Part shown: positions 42,438 to 51,277 of the stretch, piece by piece
Numbering within the stretch: the stretch's first letter is position 1
Layout of the letters: each line of letters starts with the position of its first letter
Assembly: GCA_963665975.1 (NCBI GenBank)
Contig: OY762508.1
Coordinates: 1,054,001-1,118,000 of the forward strand
Direction of reading: 5' to 3'
DNA length: 64,000 bases
Source: G963665975 sp963665975
GTDB lineage: Bacteria > Bacteroidota > Rhodothermia > Rhodothermales > Bin80
Position numbers and translations under genes: made by a program
The notes under the pieces: generated by a model
What the model was told of the DNA's origin: nothing
The model's database searches: none
The model's input: the letters and a program-made list of their open reading frames with translations, nothing else

Positions 42438-42824
42438 ATGACACGATCACCCCTTAGCATACTCGCCCTGCTCGTACTGCTCGGCCTTTTGCCGGTCGCG
42501 CCCACCCAACTGGAAGAACAACCGAACATCGTATTCGTCATCACCGACGACCAGCGCGCCGAATGGCTCGGCGTGGCCGGCCATCCGAGCCTGAAGACGC
42601 CCAACATCGATCGGCTCGCGCGCGAAGGAGCGTGGTTCACCCGGTTCTTCGTCACGACACCGCTGTGCTCGCCGAGTCGTGCGAGCATTCTCACGGGACA
42701 ATATCCGCACACGCACGGCGTCATCACCAACGACACGTTCGGACTTGACGTCATCAGCCACACCCTGATGACCTCCCCTCGGCGGTTGCGCGTGAAGGCC
42801 TTCTATACCTATTCTCAATTTTGA
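42438..42824 (+). pseudogene. N-terminal fragment of a third sulfatase
   Basis: The ATG at 42438 opens 128 residues: signal peptide, then NIVFVITDDQRAEWLGVAGH, the formylglycine motif CSPSRASILTG (Cys77) and QYPHTHGVITND. After ISHTLMTSPRRLR the sequence leaves the family pattern and stops at 42824; relatives continue with a glycine-rich WHMG region for about 350 more residues. The remaining catalytic residues are missing, so it cannot work alone. The missing part is not found downstream, where the CRTAC1 gene begins 28 bp later. A deletion of the C-terminal part is the simplest explanation. Confidence 0.8.
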
Positions 42825-42851
42825 CTATGGCGTCGGAAAACGAGATTCCCT

Positions 42852-44762
42852 ATGAACGCGTTGAACTTCAATACCTGCCATCTTGGACGAATGTGTTGGC
42901 TGTCGAGCGTGATGGTGGCCATGCTGGCGCTACTGGCTCCGGCCCAACCGGGCGCAGCGCAGCAGTTTGCGCAGCGTACGCAAGTGGTCGGCCTTGAACG
43001 CGTCTCCGGTACCAACGGTGTGGCCGTGGCCGACTACGACCGCGATGGCGACCTCGATGTCTATTTCGTCGTCAAGGCGTCCTACGACCCTAACGATTCG
43101 AAAACGTGGAACCGGCTGTTCGCTAACCAGGGGGACGGAACGTTCTCCCCTGTCACGACCACACCAGGGCTGGCCGGGCGAGACTCCAGCACCGTCTATA
43201 ACCCGATGGGTAATAAAATGGGAGCTGCGTGGGGCGATTACGACAACGATGGATGGCCCGACCTCTTCTTGACACACTTGGGACCCAATCAACTCTTTCA
43301 CAACAACGGAGACGGCACATTCACCGATGTCACCCCGCAGGCTGGTGTGACTGGCGGCCCAACGCAACTAAGCAGCAGCGCGCTCTGGTTCGATTATGAC
43401 CACGATGGCGATCTGGACCTATACGTCAGCAACTGGGAAGACACAGTCCTCCAGGCCAGTGACAGGGATACGGGAAACTGGTTGTATGAAAACCTGGGCG
43501 ATGGGACGTTCCTGGATGTCTCTGAAGCAAGCGGCCTGGCCGACCGAGGCCTTACCTGGACCAGTGTAGCCCTCGACGCCAATAACGACGGCCTGCTGGA
43601 TGTCTATCTGGCCAATGACTTCGGACGGAACAAGTTTTATTTGAACAACGGCAACAAGACGTTTCGGGAGATGACCGCCTACTACGGCCTGGAAGATGTC
43701 CACCACGGCATGGGCGTTGCCATCGCTGATTGTGATGAAAATGGATACTTCGATATCTATCTCACGAATATCACGGAATCGGGCAACGATGCGGAAATTA
43801 ACCCGCTGTTTCTCAACACAGGCGCGAATCATTTCACGCACCGTTCGGTGGAGGCCGGTGTCTCCCTGGCGGGATGGGGGTGGGGCACGGAGTTCTTTGA
43901 TCTGGAGAACGATGGCGATGAAGACCTGTTCGTAGCGACGGGCTATTTCCTCCCGGACTACGACAACGTGCTCTTTCGAAATACGATGGAATCCGGCGGC
44001 TTCGGCTTCGAGGAGATGGCGCAGACCGTCGGCCTGGCCGACAGCACGGCAGCCCGCGGTCTGGCAGTTCTCGACTATGATGAAGACGGCGATCTGGATC
44101 TGCTGATTTCAAATATCGAGAATATGCCTTCGTTGTACGAAAACCCGATGGGGCAGGGTCACTGGCTTAAGATCGAACTCGAAGGCACCATGTCCAATAG
44201 AGATGCTTTTGGTTCGGTCGTGGAGGTATGGGCCGGCGGCAGCGTCCACAGGCGCTATCACCACGGCGCACAATTTCTTGCTCAAAACTTGCTGCCCGTG
44301 CACGTCGGCCTGGGCGAGGCGGACCTCGTAGAGCGAATCACCGTCACCTGGCCGAGTGGCCACATGGATGATGTCGACACCGTGGCGGTGGATCAGACCA
44401 TCCGGATCAAGGAAACCGTCGGTCTGGTGGACGGCGACCAGCCGACTTCGATAGACGAAGAACCAGCTGTGCCGGATGCCCTGCGCCTGTTGGGCAATTA
44501 TCCGAATCCCTTCAGCCGTTATACGCAAATTCGCTTTGCGCTTGCCGCGCCCGGCGATGTGGAGATAGCCATCTTCGATGCCCTGGGACGGTCGGTACAG
44601 GTCCTGAGAAGATCGTTCCCCATAGCGGGAGAGCAAATGATTCCATGGGATGCGACGAGCGTAAACGGCGCCCCGCTTGGTCCAGGACTATATTTCTACA
44701 AGGTGATCGCAAACCATCAGGGAGTCGGCTATGACACCGGCACGATGCTCTATCTCAAGTAG
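42852..44762 (+). CDS. T9SS-secreted CRTAC1-family FG-GAP protein
   Basis: The 636-residue protein has a signal peptide (LLAPAQPGAAQQ cleavage region). FG-GAP repeats with Asp-rich loops follow (VADYDRDGDLDVYFV, WGDYDNDGWPDLFLT, WFDYDHDGDLDLYVS, ALDANNDGLLDVYLA, VLDYDEDGDLDLLIS), then an ASPIC/UnbV domain (NRDAFGSVVEVWAGG, ITVTWPSGHMDDV). A type A T9SS tail (LLGNYPNPFSRYTQIRF) ends in LYLK. It should be displayed on or released from the cell surface. It differs from the CRTAC1 lipoprotein at 33447 in its export route. It probably binds a polymer or protein; no enzymatic site is visible. Confidence 0.88.
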   Translation: MNALNFNTCHLGRMCWLSSVMVAMLALLAPAQPGAAQQFAQRTQVVGLERVSGTNGVAVADYDRDGDLDVYFVVKASYDPNDSKTWNRLFANQGDGTFSPVTTTPGLAGRDSSTVYNPMGNKMGAAWGDYDNDGWPDLFLTHLGPNQLFHNNGDGTFTDVTPQAGVTGGPTQLSSSALWFDYDHDGDLDLYVSNWEDTVLQASDRDTGNWLYENLGDGTFLDVSEASGLADRGLTWTSVALDANNDGLLDVYLANDFGRNKFYLNNGNKTFREMTAYYGLEDVHHGMGVAIADCDENGYFDIYLTNITESGNDAEINPLFLNTGANHFTHRSVEAGVSLAGWGWGTEFFDLENDGDEDLFVATGYFLPDYDNVLFRNTMESGGFGFEEMAQTVGLADSTAARGLAVLDYDEDGDLDLLISNIENMPSLYENPMGQGHWLKIELEGTMSNRDAFGSVVEVWAGGSVHRRYHHGAQFLAQNLLPVHVGLGEADLVERITVTWPSGHMDDVDTVAVDQTIRIKETVGLVDGDQPTSIDEEPAVPDALRLLGNYPNPFSRYTQIRFALAAPGDVEIAIFDALGRSVQVLRRSFPIAGEQMIPWDATSVNGAPLGPGLYFYKVIANHQGVGYDTGTMLYLK

Positions 44763-45553
44763 GGAAGGCGCAGGCTTCCACGCCGATTCACCATCGTGTT
44801 CTTTGGCGCTCTCTCGCTATTAGTAACGACCGGCACCCCCGATAGCTATTCCGGTGACGCCCGGTTTGCGTAAATCTTTCCGAACCTGCTCGGTCGCGTT
44901 CGCAACAATGCCGTGGACTTCCCTGGAAGGGCTAAGTGGGGTACCCGGCAGAGACTCTTCCAGGCACTTACGCACCAGCACTACGAGCAGTAGAATGCCA
45001 TGATGCACCAGGCGAATGCCGCCTGGGTGGGACATGGCAAGGGCACGCGAACACACCGTGAAGGGACCATCCTGGACGCGCTTGCCTATCCGAAGTGTCG
45101 TGCTTCGTCGGCACGGGCGGAATCTCTGGCAGGGTACGTACAAGGGCATCTGTACGCCCCCAGTGAGCAGTTTCAGGACGAGGCATGGCAGGCGATGCAG
45201 GAGCGGGACCTCACCAAAATGGAAGACGCTTTAAATAATCATAAGCAACAGCGCATCTGCGACACGCAGCGCGTTCATTGGTCATAGCGTGGGCCAGCAT
45301 GGCTGGAAACAGTCCCGTTCTGACGTGCTGTGCGTCTGGGGCCAGGGTACCAAAGAGAACGGGAATAATAACGGAATGATCGGACCGCATCTCGGCTGTC
45401 CGTTCGAAGTCGGCCCCTTGAAAGTGCTCATCTGGATCACACTGTAGATGGCCGTTCTCGTATGGGGCAATCTCTTTCATGTTCTTCTTTGTCCTAGCCT
45501 ATTGAATCGGCAAAACGGTGAAGATTCTGTATATGGACTGCTTGACATTGAGA
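44763..45553. other. Gene-poor 790-bp region
   Basis: No convincing gene. Three overlapping frames (44820-45149 minus, 45000-45287 plus, 45211-45480 minus) have no recognisable domains or good ribosome sites and contradict each other. The right part, close to the DUF3883 gene, is visibly less GC-rich than the left. The stretch marks the border between the glycan-degradation genes and the tRNA-linked accessory gene. Confidence 0.45.
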
Positions 45554-46390
45554 CTAGGGCCAGGCTTGATAAAGTTGGGGCCGAAGTCTAAAGGCACTCG
45601 ATACGGAGCCACATTTAATATATAGCCTAGGACGCATTCGAAACGAAAACACGCGATAGAGACAGTATGTATCTACGTGGTTCTCTGAAAAGGTTAGCTC
45701 ACTAGCGGTGATGAAGAAGGGAAAGCTGATGCCATGTTTGGTCGTCTTGACTTCGATGTACAGAGGCTCACCTGCCAGATTGAATGACTGAATATCGTAT
45801 CCTGCCCTGTCGCCGATAACTTGGGCCGCCCACTCGACCTGCTTGGCGAGATCAATTCGCTTCGCATTCGTTAGGCGATGCTTTTCATAGGTCAAAACTG
45901 CCTGCTCGCCCAACTGACCGAGCCTTCTATTTTCAGCTTCTCTCGTCAGGTAGTTTATCTGAGAGTATGGAGGTGTTTTTTCTTGAACCTGCGGAGGCTT
46001 TGACCAGTCCAGCTTCTCAGGGGATGCCACTTCTTTCAAGGATGGGATTGAGTCGAGGCGAGGCACACTGCTTGCGGCAGCATCCAAAAGCTTGGGAATA
46101 ATTCCTGGCTTATCCCGAAGATAAGCATTTATGGCATCTTGGAGGGCCTTCTGATAGTTACTGGCCGGTTTGTAGCCTTCGACATAAGGTAGCCCCAACT
46201 CCATCAGCACCGCACTGATATTCTGGTGTTTGTACTCAAGAGCACTGTCAGAACGGTCATCGAGTTTTGGCTTAAGCGCACGTCGGTAATCGGCCTTTAC
46301 ATAGTCGTGCCCCATCGACTCTTTCAGGAGCATGTCGAAATAGTTGCTGATGATCAGACGGTTTTCGATCTCCGACCACGTACGACTCAT
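45554..46390 (-). CDS. DUF3883-domain (PD-(D/E)XK nuclease-like) protein
   Basis: The ATG at 46390 follows a perfect AGGAGG ribosome site. The 278-residue protein has an N-terminal helical part (MSRTWSEIENRLIISNYFDM, with QNISAVLMELGLPYVEGY) and a C-terminal DUF3883 domain (about residues 165-260: GQLGEQAVLTYEKHRL, then AGYDIQSFN and LYIEVKTTK). The E(A)...D...ExK order matches the PD-(D/E)XK nuclease core. The N-terminal pattern occurs in stand-alone DUF3883 proteins linked with restriction or defence genes. GC is lower than in neighbours, and it lies just beyond the 3' end of tRNA-Arg, a common integration site, so recent acquisition is likely. Confidence 0.8.
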   Translation of the reverse strand: MSRTWSEIENRLIISNYFDMLLKESMGHDYVKADYRRALKPKLDDRSDSALEYKHQNISAVLMELGLPYVEGYKPASNYQKALQDAINAYLRDKPGIIPKLLDAAASSVPRLDSIPSLKEVASPEKLDWSKPPQVQEKTPPYSQINYLTREAENRRLGQLGEQAVLTYEKHRLTNAKRIDLAKQVEWAAQVIGDRAGYDIQSFNLAGEPLYIEVKTTKHGISFPFFITASELTFSENHVDTYCLYRVFSFRMRPRLYIKCGSVSSAFRLRPQLYQAWP

Positions 46391-46478
46391 GGCATACCTC
46401 CTTGGTTGACCCAAATGGAAAAATGTCCGTCATGGTGGCGCAACTCCATTAGCAAATGTGGCCGAATCACCTCAAACA

Positions 46479-46522
46479 AAAACGCCTCAAAATCGCCGTT
46501 TTCGGCTATCTATGAGGCGTTT
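46479..46522 (-). terminator. Intrinsic terminator after tRNA-Arg
   Basis: On the minus strand AAAACGCCTCA pairs with TGAGGCGTTTT over 11 bp with a 22-nt loop that itself contains a short GCCGAAAACGGC hairpin. The transcript then reads TTTTTGTTT. It starts a few bases after the 3' end of the tRNA. Confidence 0.7.
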
Positions 46523-46526
46523 TCGG

Positions 46527-46603
<77 letters not shown>

Positions 46604-46661
46604 GTTACAACAGCATTTGCCATTTGAAGTGAAAGGTACGGCACAGAGCCGAACGCTCCAA

Positions 46662-47777
46662 ATGAATGCTCCGTTACCGACGCGGTTTGACACCATCATC
46701 GTCGGTGCAGGCATCGCAGGAGCATGCTGCGCGCTGGCGCTGAGTCGCGAGGGCAGCGTGCTGGTCCTGGACGCAGGGAAAGCCCCTGCGGGCGCCTCTC
46801 GGGTTGCAGCGGGAATCGTAAACCCCTTTACGGGCCTTCGCGCGCACATGATCTGGCGTGCCCGCGAAGCCCTGGAGGCATTTCAGGAAACCCTTGACGA
46901 TACCGACACCGCTGCACTGTTCACCGCGACCGGCGTGCTCCGCCCTGCTTCCGACGCAGCGCAAGCCGCGCACTTTAAGGAAGTCGCCCTGCGGTTTCCC
47001 GCTGACGCTACGTGGCTCACCAAAAGGGAGGCAGAAGATCGGTTTCCCGGCCTGTGTATGCACACCGGAGCACTCGTGACCAGACACGGAGGAACTGTTC
47101 AACCCGATCGATTTGTGCGCGCCGTGCTTGCCGCCGCACAGAAAAACGGAGCAGTCCTCCAAGAGCATGCGCGCATATCTACGTGGGGCGAGGACAGACA
47201 GGGCGCATTTGTCGACACCGGCGGCAGCCGGTTCTATGCTACGCGTGTGCTATTGACCCTGGGGTACGGGTACCACCGTTTCCCGGAAATCCGCCGTCTG
47301 AACCTACACCCGATCAAGGGCCAGGTCGTGCATGTGACGCGGCCTTCCGCGTTACCTGCCGCTATTCAGATTCCTGTTGCCGGACCTACCTATCTGGCCC
47401 CGTATGCCGATACGCTCGTCGTCGGCGCTTCGTACGAGCGCGGATTTCCTCATACACGGCCCACACGAGAGGTGACACGCGGCATTCTGCGTCGAGCAGA
47501 AGCCCTCTGGCCGCCACTTCGAACAGCCCGCATTGTGCAGGAAACCGCAGGTGTTCGCGTTACGACTCCGGGCACACGCCTGCCGTCTTGCGGACTTCTT
47601 CCCGGCAGAAATAATATCTGGCTCCTGACCGGGTTGGGGTCGAAGGGCCTGCTCCTGGGCGCCTATGTCGGGCGCCAGATGCCCGCCTACATGGAGGATC
47701 CCGCACGTATTCCTCCCGAAATGCGCGTGACGATTCAGCCTTCCAATCGTCCGAATTCAAGCCTTCTTGTTCAATAG
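46662..47777 (+). CDS. FAD-dependent oxidoreductase (DAO family)
   Basis: The ATG at 46662 gives 371 residues, MNAPLPTRFDTIIVGAGIAG, with the dinucleotide motif GAGIAGACCALALS and ASRVAAGIVNPFTG, typical of D-amino-acid-oxidase/MnmC-C-like enzymes. HPIKGQVVHV is seen near residue 225, and GARxxxPDxxP-like WLLTGLGSKGLLLGAYVG at the end binds FAD. The protein is cytosolic. Members oxidise amino acids or the modified base in MnmC; here no methyltransferase domain is fused. The longer frame from 46617 would overlap the tRNA flank. It is probably monocistronic, 122 bp before the aldolase gene. Confidence 0.87.
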   Translation: MNAPLPTRFDTIIVGAGIAGACCALALSREGSVLVLDAGKAPAGASRVAAGIVNPFTGLRAHMIWRAREALEAFQETLDDTDTAALFTATGVLRPASDAAQAAHFKEVALRFPADATWLTKREAEDRFPGLCMHTGALVTRHGGTVQPDRFVRAVLAAAQKNGAVLQEHARISTWGEDRQGAFVDTGGSRFYATRVLLTLGYGYHRFPEIRRLNLHPIKGQVVHVTRPSALPAAIQIPVAGPTYLAPYADTLVVGASYERGFPHTRPTREVTRGILRRAEALWPPLRTARIVQETAGVRVTTPGTRLPSCGLLPGRNNIWLLTGLGSKGLLLGAYVGRQMPAYMEDPARIPPEMRVTIQPSNRPNSSLLVQ

Positions 47778-47899
47778 TCGCCACCGTCTTAGGAAGCAAC
47801 TCCCTACCTTATGTACCATACCGAAGACCGCGTCTTGAGGCTTGTAAGGCAATAGGCGCGATCCAACTGCACACCCTGAACTGACCGGAGGCATCACTC

Positions 47900-48979
47900 A
47901 TGGCCGTAGTAGCCAGCAGCCGTATTGAGCAAATTCTCGGCGACCGCGCAGAAGACCTGTTGACGCACAAATGCGAAACCATTCCGCAGGAAAACCTGCA
48001 CCTCCCCGGCCCTCGCTTTGTGGACGACGTATGGGGAGGCTCCGATCGTAACCCGCGCGTATTGCGGTCTCTGCAAACCCTATTCGACAATGGCCGTCTC
48101 GCGGGAACGGGTTATCTGTCCATCCTTCCTGTTGACCAGGGTATCGAACATGCGGGAGGCGCATCGTTTGCCAAGAACCCGGCCTATTTCGATCCGGAAA
48201 ACATCGTGAAGCTGGCAATCCAGGGGGGCTGCAACGCAGTGGCCTCCACCTATGGCGTGCTTGGAGCGGTGGCCCGGAAATATGCCCACAAGATTCCATT
48301 TATTCTCAAGATTAACCACAACGAGCTCTTATCCTTCCCGAATACGCACGAGCAGATCCTGTTTGCTAGCATCCAGAATGCGTGGGATATGGGCTGCGTC
48401 GGCGTCGGGGCCACCATCTATTTTGGGTCGCAAGACTCAAACCGGCAACTGCAGGAAATCACGGAAGCGTTTGCCCAGGCCCACGAACTGGGCATGGCCA
48501 CCATTCTGTGGTGCTACGTGCGCAACAGCGCCTTCAAGATCAATGGCGTAAACCACGAAGCGTCCGCCGACCTGACGGGCCAGGCCAATCATCTTGGCGT
48601 CACCATAGAGGCGGATATCATCAAGCAGAAGCTGCCGACCTCTAATGGCGGCTATGCTGCACTGAACATGGGCAGTTCCAGCTACGGCAAGTTCGACGAC
48701 CGTATCTACACCAAGCTCGCTTCCGACCATCCGATTGACCTAACCCGCTACCAGGTCGCAAACTGCTACATGGGGCGCTGCGGGCTCATCAACTCGGGCG
48801 GAGCGTCGGGAGCCAATGACCTGCAACAGGCGGTGATGACGGCTGTCGTCAACAAGAGGGCCGGGGGCATGGGACTGATTTCGGGGCGCAAGGCGTTCCA
48901 GCGTCCGATGGACGAGGGCATTGGCATATTGAACGCCATACAGGATGTCTATCTGGACAAAACCGTGACCATCGCGTAG
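47900..48979 (+). CDS. fbaB: Class I fructose-bisphosphate aldolase (FbaB/DhnA type)
   Basis: The 359-residue enzyme cleaves fructose 1,6-bisphosphate to dihydroxyacetone phosphate and glyceraldehyde 3-phosphate. It has the DhnA-type motifs LPVDQGIEHAGGASFAKNP, GGCNAVASTYGVLG, LKINHNE and WDMGCVGVGATIYFGS. The predicted Schiff-base lysine lies at Lys242 in ADIIKQKLP, and the phosphate-loop-like GLISGRKAFQRP is near the end. Length matches FbaB (about 350). A strong hairpin at 49004-49040 follows. It serves glycolysis/gluconeogenesis in the cytosol. Confidence 0.94.
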   Translation: MAVVASSRIEQILGDRAEDLLTHKCETIPQENLHLPGPRFVDDVWGGSDRNPRVLRSLQTLFDNGRLAGTGYLSILPVDQGIEHAGGASFAKNPAYFDPENIVKLAIQGGCNAVASTYGVLGAVARKYAHKIPFILKINHNELLSFPNTHEQILFASIQNAWDMGCVGVGATIYFGSQDSNRQLQEITEAFAQAHELGMATILWCYVRNSAFKINGVNHEASADLTGQANHLGVTIEADIIKQKLPTSNGGYAALNMGSSSYGKFDDRIYTKLASDHPIDLTRYQVANCYMGRCGLINSGGASGANDLQQAVMTAVVNKRAGGMGLISGRKAFQRPMDEGIGILNAIQDVYLDKTVTIA

Positions 48980-49003
48980 CCAGGATCGCACTCCGTACTT
49001 TCT

Positions 49004-49040
49004 CGAAGGGCGTAGGGACCGGGTGTCCTTACGCCCTTCG
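49004..49040 (+). terminator. Hairpin terminator after the aldolase gene
   Basis: CGAAGGGCGTA (49004-49014) pairs with TACGCCCTTCG (49030-49040), extended by partial pairing inside; the loop contains CCGGGTG. A TTGTCTC stretch rather than a pure T-run follows. It lies 25 bp after the stop of the aldolase gene. Confidence 0.6.
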
Positions 49041-49120
49041 TTGTCTCAGTTCAATTCGCAAACACTTCGGCACCGTTGTCGTATGTTGGAATGTTCATTC
49101 CAGGAACGGATTCATCACAC

Positions 49121-50995
49121 ATGGACAGCACGATTGAGCGCGCTTCCGTGCATGCTGAAGAGAACGCATCGCCCGCTATAGTAGGGGATGCATTGCAGGC
49201 ACCGCAGGAAGAACCTTCCCCTACGCCGGCACCGGAGTTGCCGGAGACGCAGCCGGCGCTTGAGCGGTACACGGCTCACTATCCTGGATGGGCCAAAGAG
49301 TTCGCGCGCAAGTATTTCACTAAGACACTCAACCAGTTCATCCTGCACGGCAACGTGCGTGATCTGGTCCATACCCTGAACGCGGACAAAGTCACAGAAT
49401 ACATCCCGTTACGGGATTTTCTCACCGATGATCTGTTTGCTGCGCGCGATATAATCATATTCTACGACCGCGCGGCCGGGATCCATTTCACCGACAAGGA
49501 TTCACAGAGTGATTTCAATCGGGCCCTGTCCGGGTACGACACCATCTTTGGCACGGACTTCGCGAGCAAGCTTCCCAAAGACCCGGTCCGTGTGCTTGCG
49601 GTATTAGACAATTATTTCAGGATCCGTCTGGCCGAAGGCAAGCGCATCGCCTGCGTCCTGGACTACGCTGAGACGGTCATTCCTATGGCCGAGGCTTCCA
49701 TGTATTCAGCGGAGGATCGTAATGCGCTGGTCTTCCTGCAGCGCTGGGCACACGATCCGTTATTTCTCCGGGCGGACTTTACGGTGTGCCTGTTGGCCGA
49801 GAATCTGAGCGATCTGAACCAGCAACTCGTGCAGAGCCCTTGGACCGCCGAAATCCAGGTGCCCATGCCAGACGAAGCTGCACGCTGTGACCTGGCCCGG
49901 TGGTACACGCGGGGCAAAGAGCAAGCATTTACCGAGCACGCGGCCATCACCGTAGAGCATCTGGCCAAGAATACCGCAGGCCTCAGCTTCATCCAGCTGC
50001 GGACAATCCTTGCCGACACGATAGAAAATCACATCCGGCTGACGTTCGAGCAACTTTCCGAACTGAAGAAGGAGATGATCGAAGAAGCGGCGTTTGGAAT
50101 GCTGGAATTTGTAGAGACAGACTATGATCTGGACATGGTGGCCGGCCATACGGAAGCCAAAAACCATCTGCGGCACGCCGCGCAGGCGCTGCGCAACAAT
50201 CGGCCGGATGTGTTGCCCATGGGGTACCTGATCAGCGGCCCGGTAGGCACCGGCAAAACCTTCCTGATAACGTGCTTCGCGGGAGACATTGGCATTCCAA
50301 TGGTGAAGCTGAAAAATTTTCGGTCGCAGTGGCAGGGGCAGACCGAGGGGAATCTGGAAAAGATTCTACACCTGCTGGAAGCCATGCCACCAGTCGCGGT
50401 CATGATCGACGAGGCGGATGCCGCGCTCGGCAACCGCGATGCCCAGGGAGACTCTGGAGTGTCAAAGCGGGTCTTTGGCCAGATCGCCTCCTTCATGAGT
50501 AATCCCAGACATCGTGGCCGAATTCTCTTTTTCCTCGTGACGGCCCGACCCGACCTCATGCCGATAGACCTCAAGCGACAAGGGCGCGCTGAGGAACATA
50601 TCGCCCTGTTCTACCCGTCGACGCGTTCGGAGCGCGAGCAACTGCTCCAGGTCATGATGCGCCGAACAGGCGTGGAGCTTCCCATGGAGAACATTCCCGA
50701 TACATTACTCAATGGGGAGCGCACCTTCAGCGGAGCGGACCTGGAAGCATTGATGACGCGAGCAAAATTCCGCGCGGCCACCGTGACCCGCAATGGTGGC
50801 GGGGTAACCAAGAGCATACTGGGAGATGTGGTCGAAGACTTTATTCCTCCGACCTATCCGATGGAAGTCGAACTGCAAACGCTCGTCGCTGTGCTGGAGT
50901 GCACGAGCCGCGACCTACTGCCTGAAAAATATCGCAACCTCGATCGAGAATCCGTCGTGCGACGCGTAAAGGAGCTGAAGCAGTTGGTTGCATAG
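49121..50995 (+). CDS. AAA+ ATPase with degenerate N-terminal module (Ycf46-like)
   Basis: The 624-residue protein (starts at 49091 or 49076 also possible) has an N-terminal region (about residues 55-300) that looks like an AAA module without Walker A but with a folded body (RIACVLDYAETVIPM). A complete AAA domain follows: Walker A SGPVGTGKTF (Lys379), Walker B VAVMIDEADAAL (Asp430, Glu431), sensor and arginine-finger-like RGRILFFLVTARPDLMP, and the C-terminal lid (FSGADLEALMTRA). The two-module order with a dead first domain resembles Ycf46-type ATPases. The cargo is unknown. The gene is single, transcribed away from the aldolase gene. Confidence 0.82.
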   Translation: MDSTIERASVHAEENASPAIVGDALQAPQEEPSPTPAPELPETQPALERYTAHYPGWAKEFARKYFTKTLNQFILHGNVRDLVHTLNADKVTEYIPLRDFLTDDLFAARDIIIFYDRAAGIHFTDKDSQSDFNRALSGYDTIFGTDFASKLPKDPVRVLAVLDNYFRIRLAEGKRIACVLDYAETVIPMAEASMYSAEDRNALVFLQRWAHDPLFLRADFTVCLLAENLSDLNQQLVQSPWTAEIQVPMPDEAARCDLARWYTRGKEQAFTEHAAITVEHLAKNTAGLSFIQLRTILADTIENHIRLTFEQLSELKKEMIEEAAFGMLEFVETDYDLDMVAGHTEAKNHLRHAAQALRNNRPDVLPMGYLISGPVGTGKTFLITCFAGDIGIPMVKLKNFRSQWQGQTEGNLEKILHLLEAMPPVAVMIDEADAALGNRDAQGDSGVSKRVFGQIASFMSNPRHRGRILFFLVTARPDLMPIDLKRQGRAEEHIALFYPSTRSEREQLLQVMMRRTGVELPMENIPDTLLNGERTFSGADLEALMTRAKFRAATVTRNGGGVTKSILGDVVEDFIPPTYPMEVELQTLVAVLECTSRDLLPEKYRNLDRESVVRRVKELKQLVA

Positions 50996-51277
50996 CGTAT
51001 TTTCGAGAATCTTTCCGGTTTTTCTGTTAGGTTTCCGAACTCGTTGTTGCGACACGCACGCTCGACAATGTTCGCTCGGACAAGCGCCTCAGGATGCTCA
51101 ATGTCGATGGACATGCACGCGCCGGGAATCCACCGGCCCTTCTTCCGGGTCTTGAAACTGGTGTGGGCAGCCGCGCGCCCGCCGCTACTGGCATAGCCAT
51201 TGTCTGCGTGGCAGGTGACGTGTCGTACGAACAGATCACATAAGGGCTTCAGCCAACACTCTACTTGCATTTCCCCC

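Noticed and set aside
45000..45480. Overlapping frames (plus 95 codons, minus 89 codons) before the DUF3883 gene
   Set aside because: Neither has similarity or a start signal that I can support.
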